This document shows, in pieces, positions 32,725 through 43,002 of a stretch of 64,000 nt of DNA. The position numbers and the translations under genes were made by a program. Within the stretch, counting starts at the first letter, position 1, and each line of letters starts with the position of its first letter. The notes beneath the pieces are model-generated. The model was not told the origin of the DNA, did not search any database, and was given only the letters and a program-made list of their open reading frames with translations. This stretch comes from Streptomyces sp. NBC_00704 (GTDB taxonomy: Bacteria; Actinomycetota; Actinomycetes; Streptomycetales; Streptomycetaceae), in contig NZ_CP109000.1 in NCBI RefSeq assembly GCF_036226605.1, forward strand, positions 7,684,501 to 7,748,500, in the 5' to 3' direction.

Positions 32725-33677
32725 GGGGACCTCGTCATCCTTGAGTACGCGGTTCCGGCCGGCTCCGTCGGAGGCCGTCCGGACTGTCGATGGGGTGCGC
32801 TGCACAGCGGACGTGAGCGCCGGGACGACCCGTGAGGGCTGCCGGGTGCCGCTGGGCAGCCCCCGTGTGGTCCGCGGGCCGTTCGAACTTTCGAGCTCTG
32901 ATCGCCGTCCGGGCCCGCACGGGACGGCGCGCAGCGAAGCGTTCGCGACATCCCCCGAGCGAGAGGAGCCCGAGGAACCGAAGGGCTCACCGGCATGTCG
33001 TGCTCCGCCCGCAGAGGGCAAGGGCGCCGGCGGGCGTCATGGGGTGAAAGCGCCGGACGGAGCACGACAACGGACCTGTATTGATGAGGCCATGACATTT
33101 GCATCGGCGGCATGCTCCTTGGGGCTTCGGCCGTCTGCCTGTGCGTGACTCGGAGGTGCTCTGCTGTGCGAAGGGTGCGGCTCTGATGCGTTCGTGATGT
33201 CGAACAAGGATCGAATCATCGATCAGTCTGGATGATAGGGAACCGACGGTCGGGGTCAATACCTCTCGCATGATTCGCGAACGACTTCGAAACATTCGCG
33301 GAACCATATGGATGAAATGCCGCGAACCGGTTCCGTTGAACGATGCCCACAGAGAGTGAGGCGGCATGAGGTGATGTGGGGTCAAGCGCGAGGCGACGTT
33401 GCGTCAGGAGTGAGGCCACGCCAGTCAGTTGGCGCGATTCGGGCGTCTCGACACCATCGGCAGCGTCGGACTCGCAATTCTCGTGATCATGGGCGCGACG
33501 GCGGCGATGGACCGCCGCGCCGACGGGCGCGCGTCATAGGCGTCCTCTTGCGGGTAGCAGTGGAAGAGTCGAGTCAGACGTGTGGTCGACCGCCCGCTCG
33601 GGCCTCGCCGCCTGAAGCGCACACACTGCCTTCAGTCACGCCCTCCTCGATGCTTCCGACGGAACAGGAGCACGCTC
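32725..33677. other. Intergenic region upstream of GH62
   Basis: About 950 bases between divergent genes. It contains the candidate sugar-regulator box at 32881-32896 and an AT-richer segment around 33180-33320. No gene is supported. Confidence 0.45.
32881..32896. promoter_or_regulatory. Possible xylan-type regulator box
   Basis: GTTCGAACTTTCGAGC contains the TTCGAA and TTTCGA steps seen in boxes upstream of streptomycete hemicellulase genes. It lies 157 bases upstream of the GH62 start. The match is by eye and the symmetry is imperfect. Confidence 0.35.
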
Positions 33678-34283
33678 ATGCGTCTTTACGCCCAGAACCC
33701 GAACCGCCGCAGCCGTCAGGTACTCGCGGACCTGATCGCCGTGGCCTTGATCGCGCTCGCGGTGAAGTTCGCTCTGGCCGTGCACGACGCCATCAGCCTG
33801 CTGGCCGAGCCGGGAAGGAAGACGCAGAGCGCCGGCGACGGCCTCGCCGCCGGTCTCGACGACGCCGGCGACGCGGCCTCGAAAGTGCCCTTCGTCGGCG
33901 ACGCCCTGAAGAAGCCGCTCCGGTCCGCCGCGGAAGCGGGCAACAGTCTCTCCGACGCCGGACAGTCCTTGCAGGACACGGTGGGCCGCGCGGCGACCCT
34001 GACCGCAGTGGCCCTGATCGTCCTCGCGACCGCCTTCGTGCTGGCGCTGTGGCTGCCCCCGCGCCTGCGCTGGATCCGCCGCGCCGCCACCACCCGACGC
34101 CTCCTCGACGAACCCGGTGGCGCCGACCTGCTCGCGCTGCGCGCCCTCACCGGCCCACAGCGCCACCTCGCCGCGGTCCCCGTCCCGCCGGGCGGCCTCG
34201 CCGACGCCTGGCGCCGGGCGGACCAGCAGGTCATCGCCGACTTGTCCGAGGCCGCCCTCGCGCGGGAGGGCCTGCGGCCCTGA
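33678..34283 (+). CDS. Two-helix membrane protein, unknown function
   Basis: The 201-residue protein has membrane helices at about residues 13-35 and 109-130. The segment between them is Ala/Gly/Asp-rich and amphipathic (DDAGDAASKVPFVGDALKKP, AEAGNSLSDAGQSLQDTVGR). The cytoplasmic C-terminus is basic then acidic. I do not recognise a family. Both ends probably face the cytoplasm. AGGAG seven bases before the ATG supports the start. Confidence 0.7.
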   Translation: MRLYAQNPNRRSRQVLADLIAVALIALAVKFALAVHDAISLLAEPGRKTQSAGDGLAAGLDDAGDAASKVPFVGDALKKPLRSAAEAGNSLSDAGQSLQDTVGRAATLTAVALIVLATAFVLALWLPPRLRWIRRAATTRRLLDEPGGADLLALRALTGPQRHLAAVPVPPGGLADAWRRADQQVIADLSEAALAREGLRP

Positions 34284-34565
34284 CCGGAGCGTGACGGCAC
34301 CTCGCTCGATCCTCGCGGCTCGTTCGGTCCGGCCTGGAGTGCGTCGGCGTGGATGATCTGATTTCTGCGGAGTAACTGTTCCTGCCACTCCACCGCCGCT
34401 CGTTCCGAGTGCGACTCCCGCTCGCGCCCGTGAGGGGTCGGGGTGGCGTGCTCCGGTTGGGCGCGAGTACCTGGACCGTTCTGAGTAGGCCTCAGTCGAC
34501 TCAGTCGACTGTGCGATGCAGCGTTCGTGGGGATCCGGCCTACGGGCAGTGGGTCCGGCTTGGGC

Positions 34566-34772
34566 CTAATCGATGATCTGGTTGAAGAACAGCACGGCCG
34601 GTGCCACAACCCCGCCGCCGACGCTCACCGCGACGGGCCACCCGTTGCCGGCCAGCACCGACAGCGCGGTGGCAGCGATGCCGACCAGCGCTGCCAGCAG
34701 GAAGACGACGGCGGCGCGCTGGGTGAGGAGCGGCCCGTCCCGGCCGGACCGCCGGCGGTCGGCCTGTGCCAC
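34566..34772 (-). CDS. Small two-helix membrane protein
   Basis: The 68-residue protein has two hydrophobic stretches (AAVVFLLAALVGIAATALSV and VAVSVGGGVVAPAVLFF) joined by a short AGNGWP turn, a hairpin in the membrane. A GTG start at 34772 has AAGGAG upstream. The gene follows the decarboxylase by 11 bases on the same strand, so it is probably co-transcribed. Function unknown. Confidence 0.65.
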   Translation of the reverse strand: MAQADRRRSGRDGPLLTQRAAVVFLLAALVGIAATALSVLAGNGWPVAVSVGGGVVAPAVLFFNQIID

Positions 34773-34783
34773 CTCGATGCTCC

Positions 34784-36190
34784 TTACCTGACCGTCAGGA
34801 CGGGCTCGTGCACGGGTACGTCCCACGGATCCTGCGCGGGACGCAGCAGCTCGAAGGCGACTCCTCCGTCACCGTCACCGTTACCGTCCACACCGCCGCC
34901 GGCACCGCTCGTGCGGACTCGGACTCCGTACACAGCCGGTTCGGGCAGGCTGTTGTAGTGGAACGGCGTCGAGAAGTAGTAGGCGCCCGTGTCCGGGACG
35001 GCGACGATGTCCCCGGGCTCCAGCAGCGGCAGCGCCCGGTCGCGCGCCAGCAGGTCACCGGCGAAGCAGGCGGGACCCGCGATGTCCTGGCGGACCGGGC
35101 CGCCCCGCTTGGCCGTGCCGCCGCCGTCGTACGCCTCGATCCGCAGGGGCCAGGCGTCGGGGTTGAACACGGTCCGGGTGGCCACCTGGACGCCCGCGTG
35201 GGTGACCGCGATCGACCGGCCGCCCACGTTCTTGGTGTACTCGACGTACGCGGCGGTGAACCCGTTCTTGGCGAGGACGGAACGCCCGAACTCGGTGACG
35301 ATCTCGTACCCACCGGAGCCTTTGGAGTCTCCGGAGACGCCGGAGGGGGCGGGCTCGGCGAACAACGCGGGTGCATGGGCGCGCAGTTGTTCCACGTACG
35401 TGGCGAAGGTCGGTGTGGTCTCGTCGTCGGCGAAGTTGACGGGCAGCCCGCCGCCGATGTCGACGCCGATCACCTGACGCCGCCCCAGGGACGCGTTGAC
35501 CTCCTCGGCGAACTCCACGGCCTGCGCGACCCCGCGGGCCATGAGGTCGAGCGGGCAGCCCTGCGAACCGGCGTGCGTGTGCACCCAGGTCAGCCATGGC
35601 CGGTCGCGGTAGGCGCGCAGCAGCTCCTGCCGACTGCCCGGGTCCGCCAGCGGAACGCCGAACTTGGAGGTGCTGGTGGCCGTGCTCATCGCGGCGATGG
35701 CGCCGCCGCCGAGCTGGGAGTTGACGCGCACACCGATCCGTGACGTCGGGACGCGGCCGCCGAGTGCGCGGTCGATCCTGGCGAGCTCCTGGTAGTTGTC
35801 CGCGTTGACCGTCACGCCCAGGTCCAGGGCGCGCCGGAGTTCGGCCTCCGTCTTGGCCGGGGAGTCGAAGACGATCCGCTCCGGCGCGAAGCCGGCGGCC
35901 AGGGCGCGGGCCAGTTCGCCCGCGGTGGCGACCTCGCAGCCCATGCCGAGACCTCGCAGCTCCGCCAGCACCGGGACGAGACTGTTCGCCTTGGCGGCGA
36001 ACGCGTGCAGCACGGGCGCGGCGGAGGGAGCAGAGGCGAAAGCGCGGTGCAGGGACTCCACCGTCTCGGCGACGCCGTCCAGGTCGACGAAAGCGGCCAG
36101 CAGGTGTCGTTCGGGGTCCAGCAGTCCCTGCCGTACCGCTTCCCGCAGGATGCGCTCGCGCCGCTCGGCGGCGGGGGTCAGTCCGGTCAT
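34784..36190 (-). CDS. Fold-III PLP decarboxylase (DAP/ornithine type)
   Basis: The 468-residue protein belongs to the alanine-racemase-fold decarboxylases. Lys in HAFAAKANS should bind PLP; HTHAGSQG, DIGGGLPVNF and EFGRSVLAKNG line the cofactor site; CFAGDLLARD holds the conserved Cys and Asp; and GAYYFSTPFHYNSLPEPAVYG closes the protein. It is more divergent than housekeeping diaminopimelate decarboxylase, so it may act on another diamino acid in secondary metabolism. A PucR regulator gene lies upstream on the same strand (gap 225 bases) and a small membrane protein follows. The start at 36190 gives usual family length. Confidence 0.85.
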   Translation of the reverse strand: MTGLTPAAERRERILREAVRQGLLDPERHLLAAFVDLDGVAETVESLHRAFASAPSAAPVLHAFAAKANSLVPVLAELRGLGMGCEVATAGELARALAAGFAPERIVFDSPAKTEAELRRALDLGVTVNADNYQELARIDRALGGRVPTSRIGVRVNSQLGGGAIAAMSTATSTSKFGVPLADPGSRQELLRAYRDRPWLTWVHTHAGSQGCPLDLMARGVAQAVEFAEEVNASLGRRQVIGVDIGGGLPVNFADDETTPTFATYVEQLRAHAPALFAEPAPSGVSGDSKGSGGYEIVTEFGRSVLAKNGFTAAYVEYTKNVGGRSIAVTHAGVQVATRTVFNPDAWPLRIEAYDGGGTAKRGGPVRQDIAGPACFAGDLLARDRALPLLEPGDIVAVPDTGAYYFSTPFHYNSLPEPAVYGVRVRTSGAGGGVDGNGDGDGGVAFELLRPAQDPWDVPVHEPVLTVR

Positions 36191-36415
36191 GGTGAGCCTT
36201 CCGGGGTGGTCTGCGCAGCACCCGGGGCTTTCCCGGGCCGGACCACCAGCGTGCTGTCCGCACGGGAGGGGCGTCTTCGTCGAGTCGTGAGAGCCGAGGG
36301 CCCGCCTCACCATGGCCAGGAGCAACCGACCGCCCCGCCCGGCAGGGGTGTTGTGCACTCCGACGAAGAAGCGGCCTCGTGATGGTGGGGACCGACGAGC
36401 GGCGGTCGGGGCCGG

Positions 36416-38077
36416 TCAGCCGCGTTGGTCGCCGCCCTCGTCGCTCAGGCGCAACTGCAGCTGGGCCAGCAGACGGGCGTCGGGGTCCGCCAGGTCCAGT
36501 CCCGACACCTGGGCGATGCGCCGCAGCCGGTAGCGCAGGCTGTTGGCGTGCACGCTCAGCGCGCGGGAGGCGGCGGACACGTCGCCGAAGTGGTCGAGAT
36601 AGGCGCGCAGCGTCTCCACCAGGCAACTGCCGCCGTGCTCGGCGTCGAACGCCCGCAGCCGGGCCACCGAGGTCTGCGGCGGCAGGTCCACCCCGCGCAG
36701 GGCGCCGACGACGTGGAGGATGCCGACCGCGTCCGCGACGTCCCCGGTCCTGGCGACGGTGCGCGACCCCGCGGCCTCGGTGAGCGCCCTGAGGGCCAGC
36801 TCGGCCGCCCGGCGCGACTCGGGCGCCCGCGCCAGCCCGGGGGCCACATCGCCGAGCCCGACCTTCAGCGGCCCGCCCAGGGCGGCCGCCAACTGGTGCG
36901 CCAGAGATTCCCCCAACCGGGTTACCTGACTCTCGGCCCGGCCGAGATCACGGTCCAGGGCGCCCACCAGCACCAGGATCCTGCCGCCCGCCGGGACGAC
37001 CACCGCACGGTGGCCGTACGCGGCGCAGTGCAGGGCCAGCAGTCCGTACACTCCCGACGGATCGCCGTCCCCCTGATCCGCGGCGCCCGTGCCCACGGCC
37101 AGGACGGCACAGGGCTCCCGCAACGGCAGCGAGGCCCGTTCCGCGAGCACCTCGACGGATCCGCGCTCCTCCAACAGCGCGCGGGCCGCGTCCTCGACGA
37201 GACGGGCGTCCGAACTGTGGGTGCGATGGTGCAGCAGGTGAGCGGCGGCTGCCCGGGCCGCCGCGCGCAGGGCCTCGGAGGCGTTGGGCGCAAGCGGCCG
37301 GCCGGCCACGGCGGCCACCCAGATCGACCCGAGTGCCTCCCCGCCCGCCCGCACGGCGCCCACCAGGCGCTCCGGGTTCTGTCCGTGCGCCGGCCGGTGC
37401 AGTACGTCGTCCCCCGCCCACAGCGCCTGGAAGAAGCCCGCCTCGCGCATGGCCGCCACCCGCCACGGCGGGACCCGGCGGCCGAGGATCGTCAGCCTGC
37501 GCTGCTCGTCCACGTTCTCCTCGGTGGAGGAGTACGCCAGCACCCGGGACTCGGTGTCCTCGATGGTCACCGCGCCGCCGACCAAGGCCGCCACCGCGTC
37601 GGCCAGCGAGTTGAGATCCCCCAGGCGCGGCCCGCCGAGCCCGGCCATCGGCGGCACACCCGCCGAGGCCAGCCCCGCCCGCAGCACCCCCACCAGCTGG
37701 GCCCACGTGCACCAGGCCGTACGGAACAACAACGCCGCACCGCCCTCTTCGGCGGCCGACTGGAGCGCTCCCGCGGTGGGTTCGGGCCCGCCCGGACCGA
37801 ACACCACGCCCGCCGCATCCGACTCACCCGCCCGGCGCACGACGTCGACCGCCAGGGCCGAGCCCGGATCGACGCCCACGGCGAGCAGCAGTTCCCGCGG
37901 TCTGACCACCAGTTCCCGAAGGTCGAGCACGTTCACCCCGGTGACCGTGGCCCCCAGGCCCTTGGGCGCCGAGTGCAGCTCCACGGCGCCCGACCCCACG
38001 ACCGACAGCAGCCGCTCCAACGTCACCCGTGACTCGTCGGCAGCGTCCCAACCGGCCGCCACCGCAAGGTCCGTCAT
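36416..38077 (-). CDS. PucR/CdaR-family regulator
   Basis: The 553-residue protein carries an N-terminal PucR-like region, a GGDEF-like CdaR central domain and a C-terminal HTH_30 domain with the signature SVHANSLRYRLRRIAQVSGL. Such regulators sense purines, amino acids or related metabolites and often activate the adjacent gene. The decarboxylase gene lies downstream on the same strand, making it the obvious candidate target. The ATG at 38077 follows GGGGGGCG; an upstream in-frame start at 38173 lacks family resemblance. Confidence 0.88.
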   Translation of the reverse strand: MTDLAVAAGWDAADESRVTLERLLSVVGSGAVELHSAPKGLGATVTGVNVLDLRELVVRPRELLLAVGVDPGSALAVDVVRRAGESDAAGVVFGPGGPEPTAGALQSAAEEGGAALLFRTAWCTWAQLVGVLRAGLASAGVPPMAGLGGPRLGDLNSLADAVAALVGGAVTIEDTESRVLAYSSTEENVDEQRRLTILGRRVPPWRVAAMREAGFFQALWAGDDVLHRPAHGQNPERLVGAVRAGGEALGSIWVAAVAGRPLAPNASEALRAAARAAAAHLLHHRTHSSDARLVEDAARALLEERGSVEVLAERASLPLREPCAVLAVGTGAADQGDGDPSGVYGLLALHCAAYGHRAVVVPAGGRILVLVGALDRDLGRAESQVTRLGESLAHQLAAALGGPLKVGLGDVAPGLARAPESRRAAELALRALTEAAGSRTVARTGDVADAVGILHVVGALRGVDLPPQTSVARLRAFDAEHGGSCLVETLRAYLDHFGDVSAASRALSVHANSLRYRLRRIAQVSGLDLADPDARLLAQLQLRLSDEGGDQRG

Positions 38078-38658
38078 ATCGCCCCCCGTCTCGCGCTCCC
38101 GCCCGATCCCGCGCCGAGCCGGTGCGTACACGCGCCACCACGCTCGGTGGCCGATCGGGAAAACGTACGACATCTCCCTCGCGTCCCGCAGCCAATGCGG
38201 GCGAAACGAGCCGCCTCCGCGCCGGTCGTTCCTTGCGGGAGCCGAACGGAAAGACGAGTAGTTCCGACGCGGCTCTGTGGTCGTAGGCGATCAGCAGTCC
38301 GGCGATGGCCGCGCCGATGGTGCGGTTGTGTCAGATCGGCAGGTGCTGGCCGGGATCCGCTGGAGGATCCGCTGTGTCATGCGAAGGCCGACGCCTTCGT
38401 CGGGGCGTTCGCCGTGCTCTTCGAGGGCGAGCCGGCTTTGAGGGCGGCGTCGACCGATGCGATCCATGTGATCAGCGGTCCCCGCGCGGGTGCGCCGAGC
38501 ACGGGGAGGAGGGCCGTGGCAGGCTGATGTCGTGGGTGGCGAGGCTCCCCGACTGCTGCCCGTCGAGCGCGTCGAGCCCGGCCCCGGAGAGAGCGACGCC
38601 GAGCAGGAGACGGCACCCGACCGGCGAGGCGGGCGCATCCTCGAACCAGGCGGAACGG
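38078..38658. other. Intergenic region, no clear gene
   Basis: About 580 bases. Several open frames cross it on both strands but none has a ribosome site, consistent codon use and recognisable protein. It could hold a decayed gene. Confidence 0.4.
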
Positions 38659-39519
38659 TCAGGCGTCCACTTGCTTGACGACCCCGAGCGACGTCAAGCC
38701 CTCCGTCGCGCACAGCCGGTCCGACGCTCCGCCGACCGTGGTCCGCAGAAGCTGATACGCGGCGCCCCGCTGGTACCCCCAGTGCATCGCGGCTCGCCAC
38801 AGGGCCCGCCCGTACCCGCGTCCCCGGTAACAGGGCAGAACGCCGAAGTACTGCGGGAGGAGGCGGATCGCCCCCGCTGCGTCGGGCATGGTCTCCATGG
38901 GCCCGATAGCGCCGGCCACCCGCCCGTCGTGCAGCACGGTGAGAACCGGGCCGACCTTCCCGTCCCGCATCTGCCCGTGCAGGAAGGCGAAGCCGTCGGC
39001 CGCCAACTTCGCCGCGAACTCCCCGAACCCGGAACCGGCCGGGACCTGTCCGTGCTCCTGGACCAGGGTGTCCGGCCGCTCACCCGGCCCGGCGGTGAAG
39101 TCCTTCATCTGAACCCGGGTCCCGTTCTCGATGTGCTCGTGGACAACGCCGGGTCCGTGGAACGAGACGACCTGGGCCCGCACGGTGCCGTGGACGTCGG
39201 CGAGGTGCCGGGCGAGGGCAGCGGCTTCAGGCAGTCCGTCCCCGTACACGTGGATCCGCACGGTCCCGCCGCCGCGCTCCAGGAGCGTCGGTACGAGCGT
39301 CCGGCGCCGGTCGTGCTCAATGGCGTCGACCAGTACGCGCTCGGTCTTCCGGCCGGACCAGCGGCGGTCCTTGTCGTGGGGGAGGAACCGGCCGGTTCCG
39401 GCGACCGCCACCACAGCGGCGAACAGGTCGGAGAGCGGCTCGCCCGGGTGGGCCGGCCCGAGGGTGGGCACGTACGGCACGGCCATCACGGGACCGATCC
39501 AGTCCCAGCGGAAGCGCAT
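38659..39519 (-). CDS. GNAT acetyltransferase
   Basis: The 286-residue protein ends in a GNAT domain (LTVLHDGRVAGAIGPMETMP, LLPQYFGVLPCYRGRGYGRA, LWRAAMHWGYQRGAAYQLLR), with RGRGYG as the acetyl-CoA loop. The N-terminal 130 residues are a separate alpha/beta region (RRTLVPTLLERGGGTVRIHV). The substrate is unknown. Start at 39519 fits the protein pattern; no strong ribosome site is seen. It is monocistronic. Confidence 0.8.
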   Translation of the reverse strand: MRFRWDWIGPVMAVPYVPTLGPAHPGEPLSDLFAAVVAVAGTGRFLPHDKDRRWSGRKTERVLVDAIEHDRRRTLVPTLLERGGGTVRIHVYGDGLPEAAALARHLADVHGTVRAQVVSFHGPGVVHEHIENGTRVQMKDFTAGPGERPDTLVQEHGQVPAGSGFGEFAAKLAADGFAFLHGQMRDGKVGPVLTVLHDGRVAGAIGPMETMPDAAGAIRLLPQYFGVLPCYRGRGYGRALWRAAMHWGYQRGAAYQLLRTTVGGASDRLCATEGLTSLGVVKQVDA

Positions 39520-39696
39520 GCCCGGCACGCTACGCCTCGAATGGCGAGTGGGCGCGCCAGCGGAGGCACTCCAGGAACGTGCGACCGCGCACGGGCCGGC
39601 CAACTCGGTAGCCTCCACGCCCTTCCCGCGCTCCGCGCATCCGCCTCCCACGATCAGTGTGTTTCACCCCCAACAGCCGTTATCTCACCCTCACCC

Positions 39697-40044
39697 ATGT
39701 GAGCAAAGACGGCCATCACCGCCGGCGCCCTGGCACTCGCCATCGCCGCCGGAGCCGGATGGGCCGCCCAGGCGGCCCCCGACCACATCCCCGCACACAC
39801 CCGCGTCGTCGACGGCTACCAGATCGTCACGCTGCCCAACGCCAACGTCCCGAACTTCCAGCGCCGCACGGTCTTCTGCCCGCCTGGCAAGCACGTCGTC
39901 GGCGGCGGAGCCGAAGCCCAGGGCAACGACGCGATCCTCGTCGGCAGCTTCCCCACCTCCGACGGAACCGGCTGGATCGCCCTCGGCAGGCAGAATGCCT
40001 ACAGCAGCGTCGGCATCAGTGTCTACGCCATTTGCGCCAACTGA
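39697..40044 (+). pseudogene. Secreted small protein with a stop at codon 2
   Basis: The frame reads ATG TGA, then AKTAITAGALALAIAAGAGW (a signal peptide) and a conserved-looking mature part (VVDGYQIVTLPNANVPNFQR, FCPPGKHVVGGGAEAQGNDA, SSVGISVYAICAN). Changing TGA to CGA at 39700-39702 would give MRAKTAI, a normal signal-peptide start, so a single C-to-T transition probably killed the gene. No other in-frame ATG or GTG precedes the signal peptide. It could also be a sequencing error. Family unknown; two cysteines could form a disulphide. Confidence 0.65.
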
Positions 40045-40276
40045 AGATCCACCTGCCGCCGCTTCAGCGCCCCGCTTCCGGATACCCGGTGGCGGGGCGC
40101 CGCACATCCACGTTGGCCCCGTAGCCCCGGCCCCGGCATCCCGTCCACTTGGCCGAGTCGCCGGTTGCCTGAGACCTTCGATGAGGCTGTGCGGCGAGGC
40201 GGTTCGGTTCGGGCAGACTCCGTCGACCCGTTGAAGGGGTGGCGCCGACACAGACGCATGCGCGGATGTGATGCGC

Positions 40277-41509
40277 TCAGGGAACGGCGAGGGTCTGGGA
40301 GTCGCCGTTGAAGGTGGAAGGGTCTGCCCGGACGATCCCGGCGCCGGCCGGGGCTGCCACACCTCCCACGTACATGGCCCGGTAGCGGTCGTAGGGATGT
40401 TCTTGCCCGCCGCCCGCGGGAGCGGTCAGCCGGAACGGTTTGCCGCCGTCGCTGATCTCCTGTTTCACGGGCTCGTGGCCCGGGACGACGATGGTGAAGC
40501 GGAAGGTGAAACCGCAAGAGCGTGCGTTGGCCCTGATGAAAGCCGCAATCGTCTCACTCTCGCCCTTCTTCAGGGTGATGCTCTGCCGCGCGAAATAGGG
40601 TTCATTGTTTTCGTCTGTGGGCTCGGGCAGTCGATCGTCCAGGTTGAAGAACAAGGTCTTCGTCTTTGCTCCGCCCCCATTGGTGCCGCCATTGAGGAAG
40701 AGTGTTCCTGTCAGCGGAGGAGTGCAGTTCACCTTGAGCAGATCGACGTCGGTGATGCGGAGCTGTTTATCGCTGCGTCCGCTGATGGTGAGCGAGATGG
40801 TTCTGTCATGGGCCGGTACTCCGGCGTTCCGGTGGAACCAGTCTTCGAATGTCAGACCCTGCCCGTAGTTCTCATTCTTGAGTGCCTCGACCTGGGAGGG
40901 CGACAACTTCATGGTGGACGGGAAGACGTAGTCCCCGGTGCCCAATCCGAGAAATGACACGTCGTCCACGGACAGAGGCGGTTCCGGATTCTTGTCCCAG
41001 AAGATGTACGCCGTAGTCGCCGACAGGGCCACCACCACCGTGGCTGCCGCTCTCAAGGCCACCGGTACACGTCTGCGTGGACGAGCCGGAGCGGCCACGG
41101 CTTCGGCTGCCTCCGGGCGCCGGTACTTCGGCCGCGGCCGGCCTCCGAAGACGGTGTAGCAGTTCGCCCAGCGGGTCACCAAGGTGTCCCGTGTTTCCTC
41201 GTCCAGGTTGTGGTGCTTGCAATACGCCACGACCAAGAGCTCCACGTACTTCCAGTCGGGCAGTTGGTTCGACTTACGGCCCTTCGTTGTCAGGGCGTTC
41301 AGCCACGTGCCCTTGGACGGGCCGTTGTCCATGCCCTCGAAGCCGGGAACCTCCTCGCGTGTCACGATCCCGTTGGCCGTGATCACCAGACGGTCGTACG
41401 AGAGTCCGTCGCCCCGCAGACCGTTCAGTGCGGCGCGAAACGCCGAGGCCGTTCCCACTTGGACGGCGTCGTCCAGAAGCTCCTGCCACGTCGGTGACTG
41501 CTCGGCCAT
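40277..41509 (-). CDS. Membrane-anchored protein with cytoplasmic N-domain
   Basis: The 410-residue protein has a helical cytoplasmic domain (about 1-150; WQELLDDAVQVGTASAFRAA, SKGTWLNALTTKGRKSNQLP) that resembles helix-turn-helix modules of streptomycete membrane proteins, one membrane helix near 160-182 (RAAATVVVALSATTAYIFW), and an extracellular beta-rich domain of about 225 residues containing two cysteines. It may sense an outside signal and bind a partner inside, but I do not recognise the family. GGGGGCG precedes the ATG. Confidence 0.7.
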   Translation of the reverse strand: MAEQSPTWQELLDDAVQVGTASAFRAALNGLRGDGLSYDRLVITANGIVTREEVPGFEGMDNGPSKGTWLNALTTKGRKSNQLPDWKYVELLVVAYCKHHNLDEETRDTLVTRWANCYTVFGGRPRPKYRRPEAAEAVAAPARPRRRVPVALRAAATVVVALSATTAYIFWDKNPEPPLSVDDVSFLGLGTGDYVFPSTMKLSPSQVEALKNENYGQGLTFEDWFHRNAGVPAHDRTISLTISGRSDKQLRITDVDLLKVNCTPPLTGTLFLNGGTNGGGAKTKTLFFNLDDRLPEPTDENNEPYFARQSITLKKGESETIAAFIRANARSCGFTFRFTIVVPGHEPVKQEISDGGKPFRLTAPAGGGQEHPYDRYRAMYVGGVAAPAGAGIVRADPSTFNGDSQTLAVP

Positions 41510-41939
41510 GTCGCGCCCCCCTGCTTCGTGGTGAAGCAGTATCCCGGAACCGCCGGCCCGGCGGAGGTCCTGGCGCATATCCGGTTCAGTTGCGGTCACT
41601 TCGGCCCATCTGCCTGCGTCAAGTCCGGTGGACACCATTGACATGATCTTGTACTGGAGGTGTCCGGGACTTCTGTCGCACGGTGTGGAGCACTCCGCAC
41701 CGCGACCTCGAAGGACTGACGCCCATGCCTACGCCGAGCCTTTGCTTTCCGAGCCGTGCCTCTCGTCCACCCGGGACTGAGCACCCGCGTTGCCCCCTGG
41801 TAGCCCCTACCGTCTTGCCGCACATTGGAGCGATCCTCCGCACGGCGACAGTGAGTCCATGCGGTGTCGTTGTGATCCTCGGTGCGGGCACACAGAAATG
41901 GGCCGCGAGAATACATTCTGTCCTGACGCGCAGCTAGGG
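41510..41939. other. Intergenic region
   Basis: About 430 bases between two same-strand genes. No gene or clear repeat is supported. Confidence 0.4.
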
Positions 41940-42551
41940 TCAACGCGCTACGAGGCGGCCCTTCCGGTAGACCCAGCTCTCTGTGGCCTCACCGGAAGGG
42001 CAGCAGTTGAAGTCGTTCACACGATAATAGCTGTCCTTGACGTTGATCCCGTCCGGCTTCATTCTTTCGACCTTCAGAAAGTTCGGGGGCTCACCGAGCC
42101 GCGGCTTACGGCTCGTCAGAATCCCGAGCAGAGAAAGCCGTTGAGCAGACCCGTCGAAGACGAGGACCCCCATCGCCCTTTGGCCTGCTGCGGTGGAATC
42201 ATGATTTGCGCACAGCACGGGCAGCGCGGCCTCGTCGCGATCATCACCTGTGACGTCACCGTAGAAGACCTGATCCGTTCTCACCGACACGTCTTGGGGC
42301 ATGTTCGGCTCCGGCCCGTCAAATTCCGATGGAACGTTGACAGCCGTTCCGTCATGCAGGCGGATGCCCTTCCGAGACCTGCACAACCCGCCCGGAATTT
42401 CGACGTTCAGCCAGTCCACGGCACGCAGATCGATCGGATCGGTGCGCGTCTCGTCGCGAGGAAACATTCGACAGGCCACGATGCCGGCCGCGGCAAGGAC
42501 TACGCACACCAGCAAGGCCGACATTCCTGTCCGCCGCGCCGAACGGTTCAT
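41940..42551 (-). CDS. Putative lipoprotein
   Basis: The 203-residue protein has a lipoprotein signal: basic start, hydrophobic core and lipobox IVAC with the Cys at residue 27. The mature part includes VFYGDVTGDDRDEAALPVLC, an integrin-like or FG-GAP-like calcium-loop pattern (DVTGDDRDEA) common in secreted actinobacterial proteins, and FNCCPSGEATESWVYRKGRL. It should be anchored outside the membrane. Function unknown. GGAG nine bases before the ATG at 42551 supports the start. Confidence 0.75.
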   Translation of the reverse strand: MNRSARRTGMSALLVCVVLAAAGIVACRMFPRDETRTDPIDLRAVDWLNVEIPGGLCRSRKGIRLHDGTAVNVPSEFDGPEPNMPQDVSVRTDQVFYGDVTGDDRDEAALPVLCANHDSTAAGQRAMGVLVFDGSAQRLSLLGILTSRKPRLGEPPNFLKVERMKPDGINVKDSYYRVNDFNCCPSGEATESWVYRKGRLVAR

Positions 42552-43002
42552 CGTCTCCGTCCCTGGTTCCGGCCTGCACGAGGTGCTGACAGTGTGCCCG
42601 TGAGACCGGTGCCGTGGAGGCACATCCCTCATCCTCGTGCCAGGTGTGCCACGTGTGCCCGTCAGAATCTTGCTGTTGGTCGCACCGGCGATGTCCTCGA
42701 CCTCGGCGCCGTGGCGCACGGCCGCGGCCCATGTGCGCCGCTCTCGACCCAGTCCCCACACGTCCGGCGGCCGTCCCGTTATGTTTCCGCGGTCCTGCAA
42801 TGGGGCCGCTGGCCTCCGGGTCCGGCGTGACTGTTGCCCCTGTCGAAGGCATGACCTGGGGGTTGGTGTCACCGGACCCGGGAGGTGCCGTCGGAGACGC
42901 TGCAGAGCCGCGGCCCGGAATCGATGTCCATGACCACGAGCAGCCTCATCCGGGGCGCTGGTATCCCGGCCCACGGAACCCGCACAGAGGTCCGCTCAGG
43001 AC
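42552..43002. other. Intergenic region
   Basis: About 450 bases between divergent genes. GTGCCACGTGTGCC-type short repeats occur near 42640-42660. No gene is supported. Confidence 0.4.

Noticed and set aside
38147..38527. Open frames between the PucR and GNAT genes
   Set aside because: Frames on both strands look random in composition; I could not support a gene or a specific remnant.
41596..41943. Possible small gene or insertion-sequence end
   Set aside because: No clear terminal repeats, transposase sequence or ribosome site.
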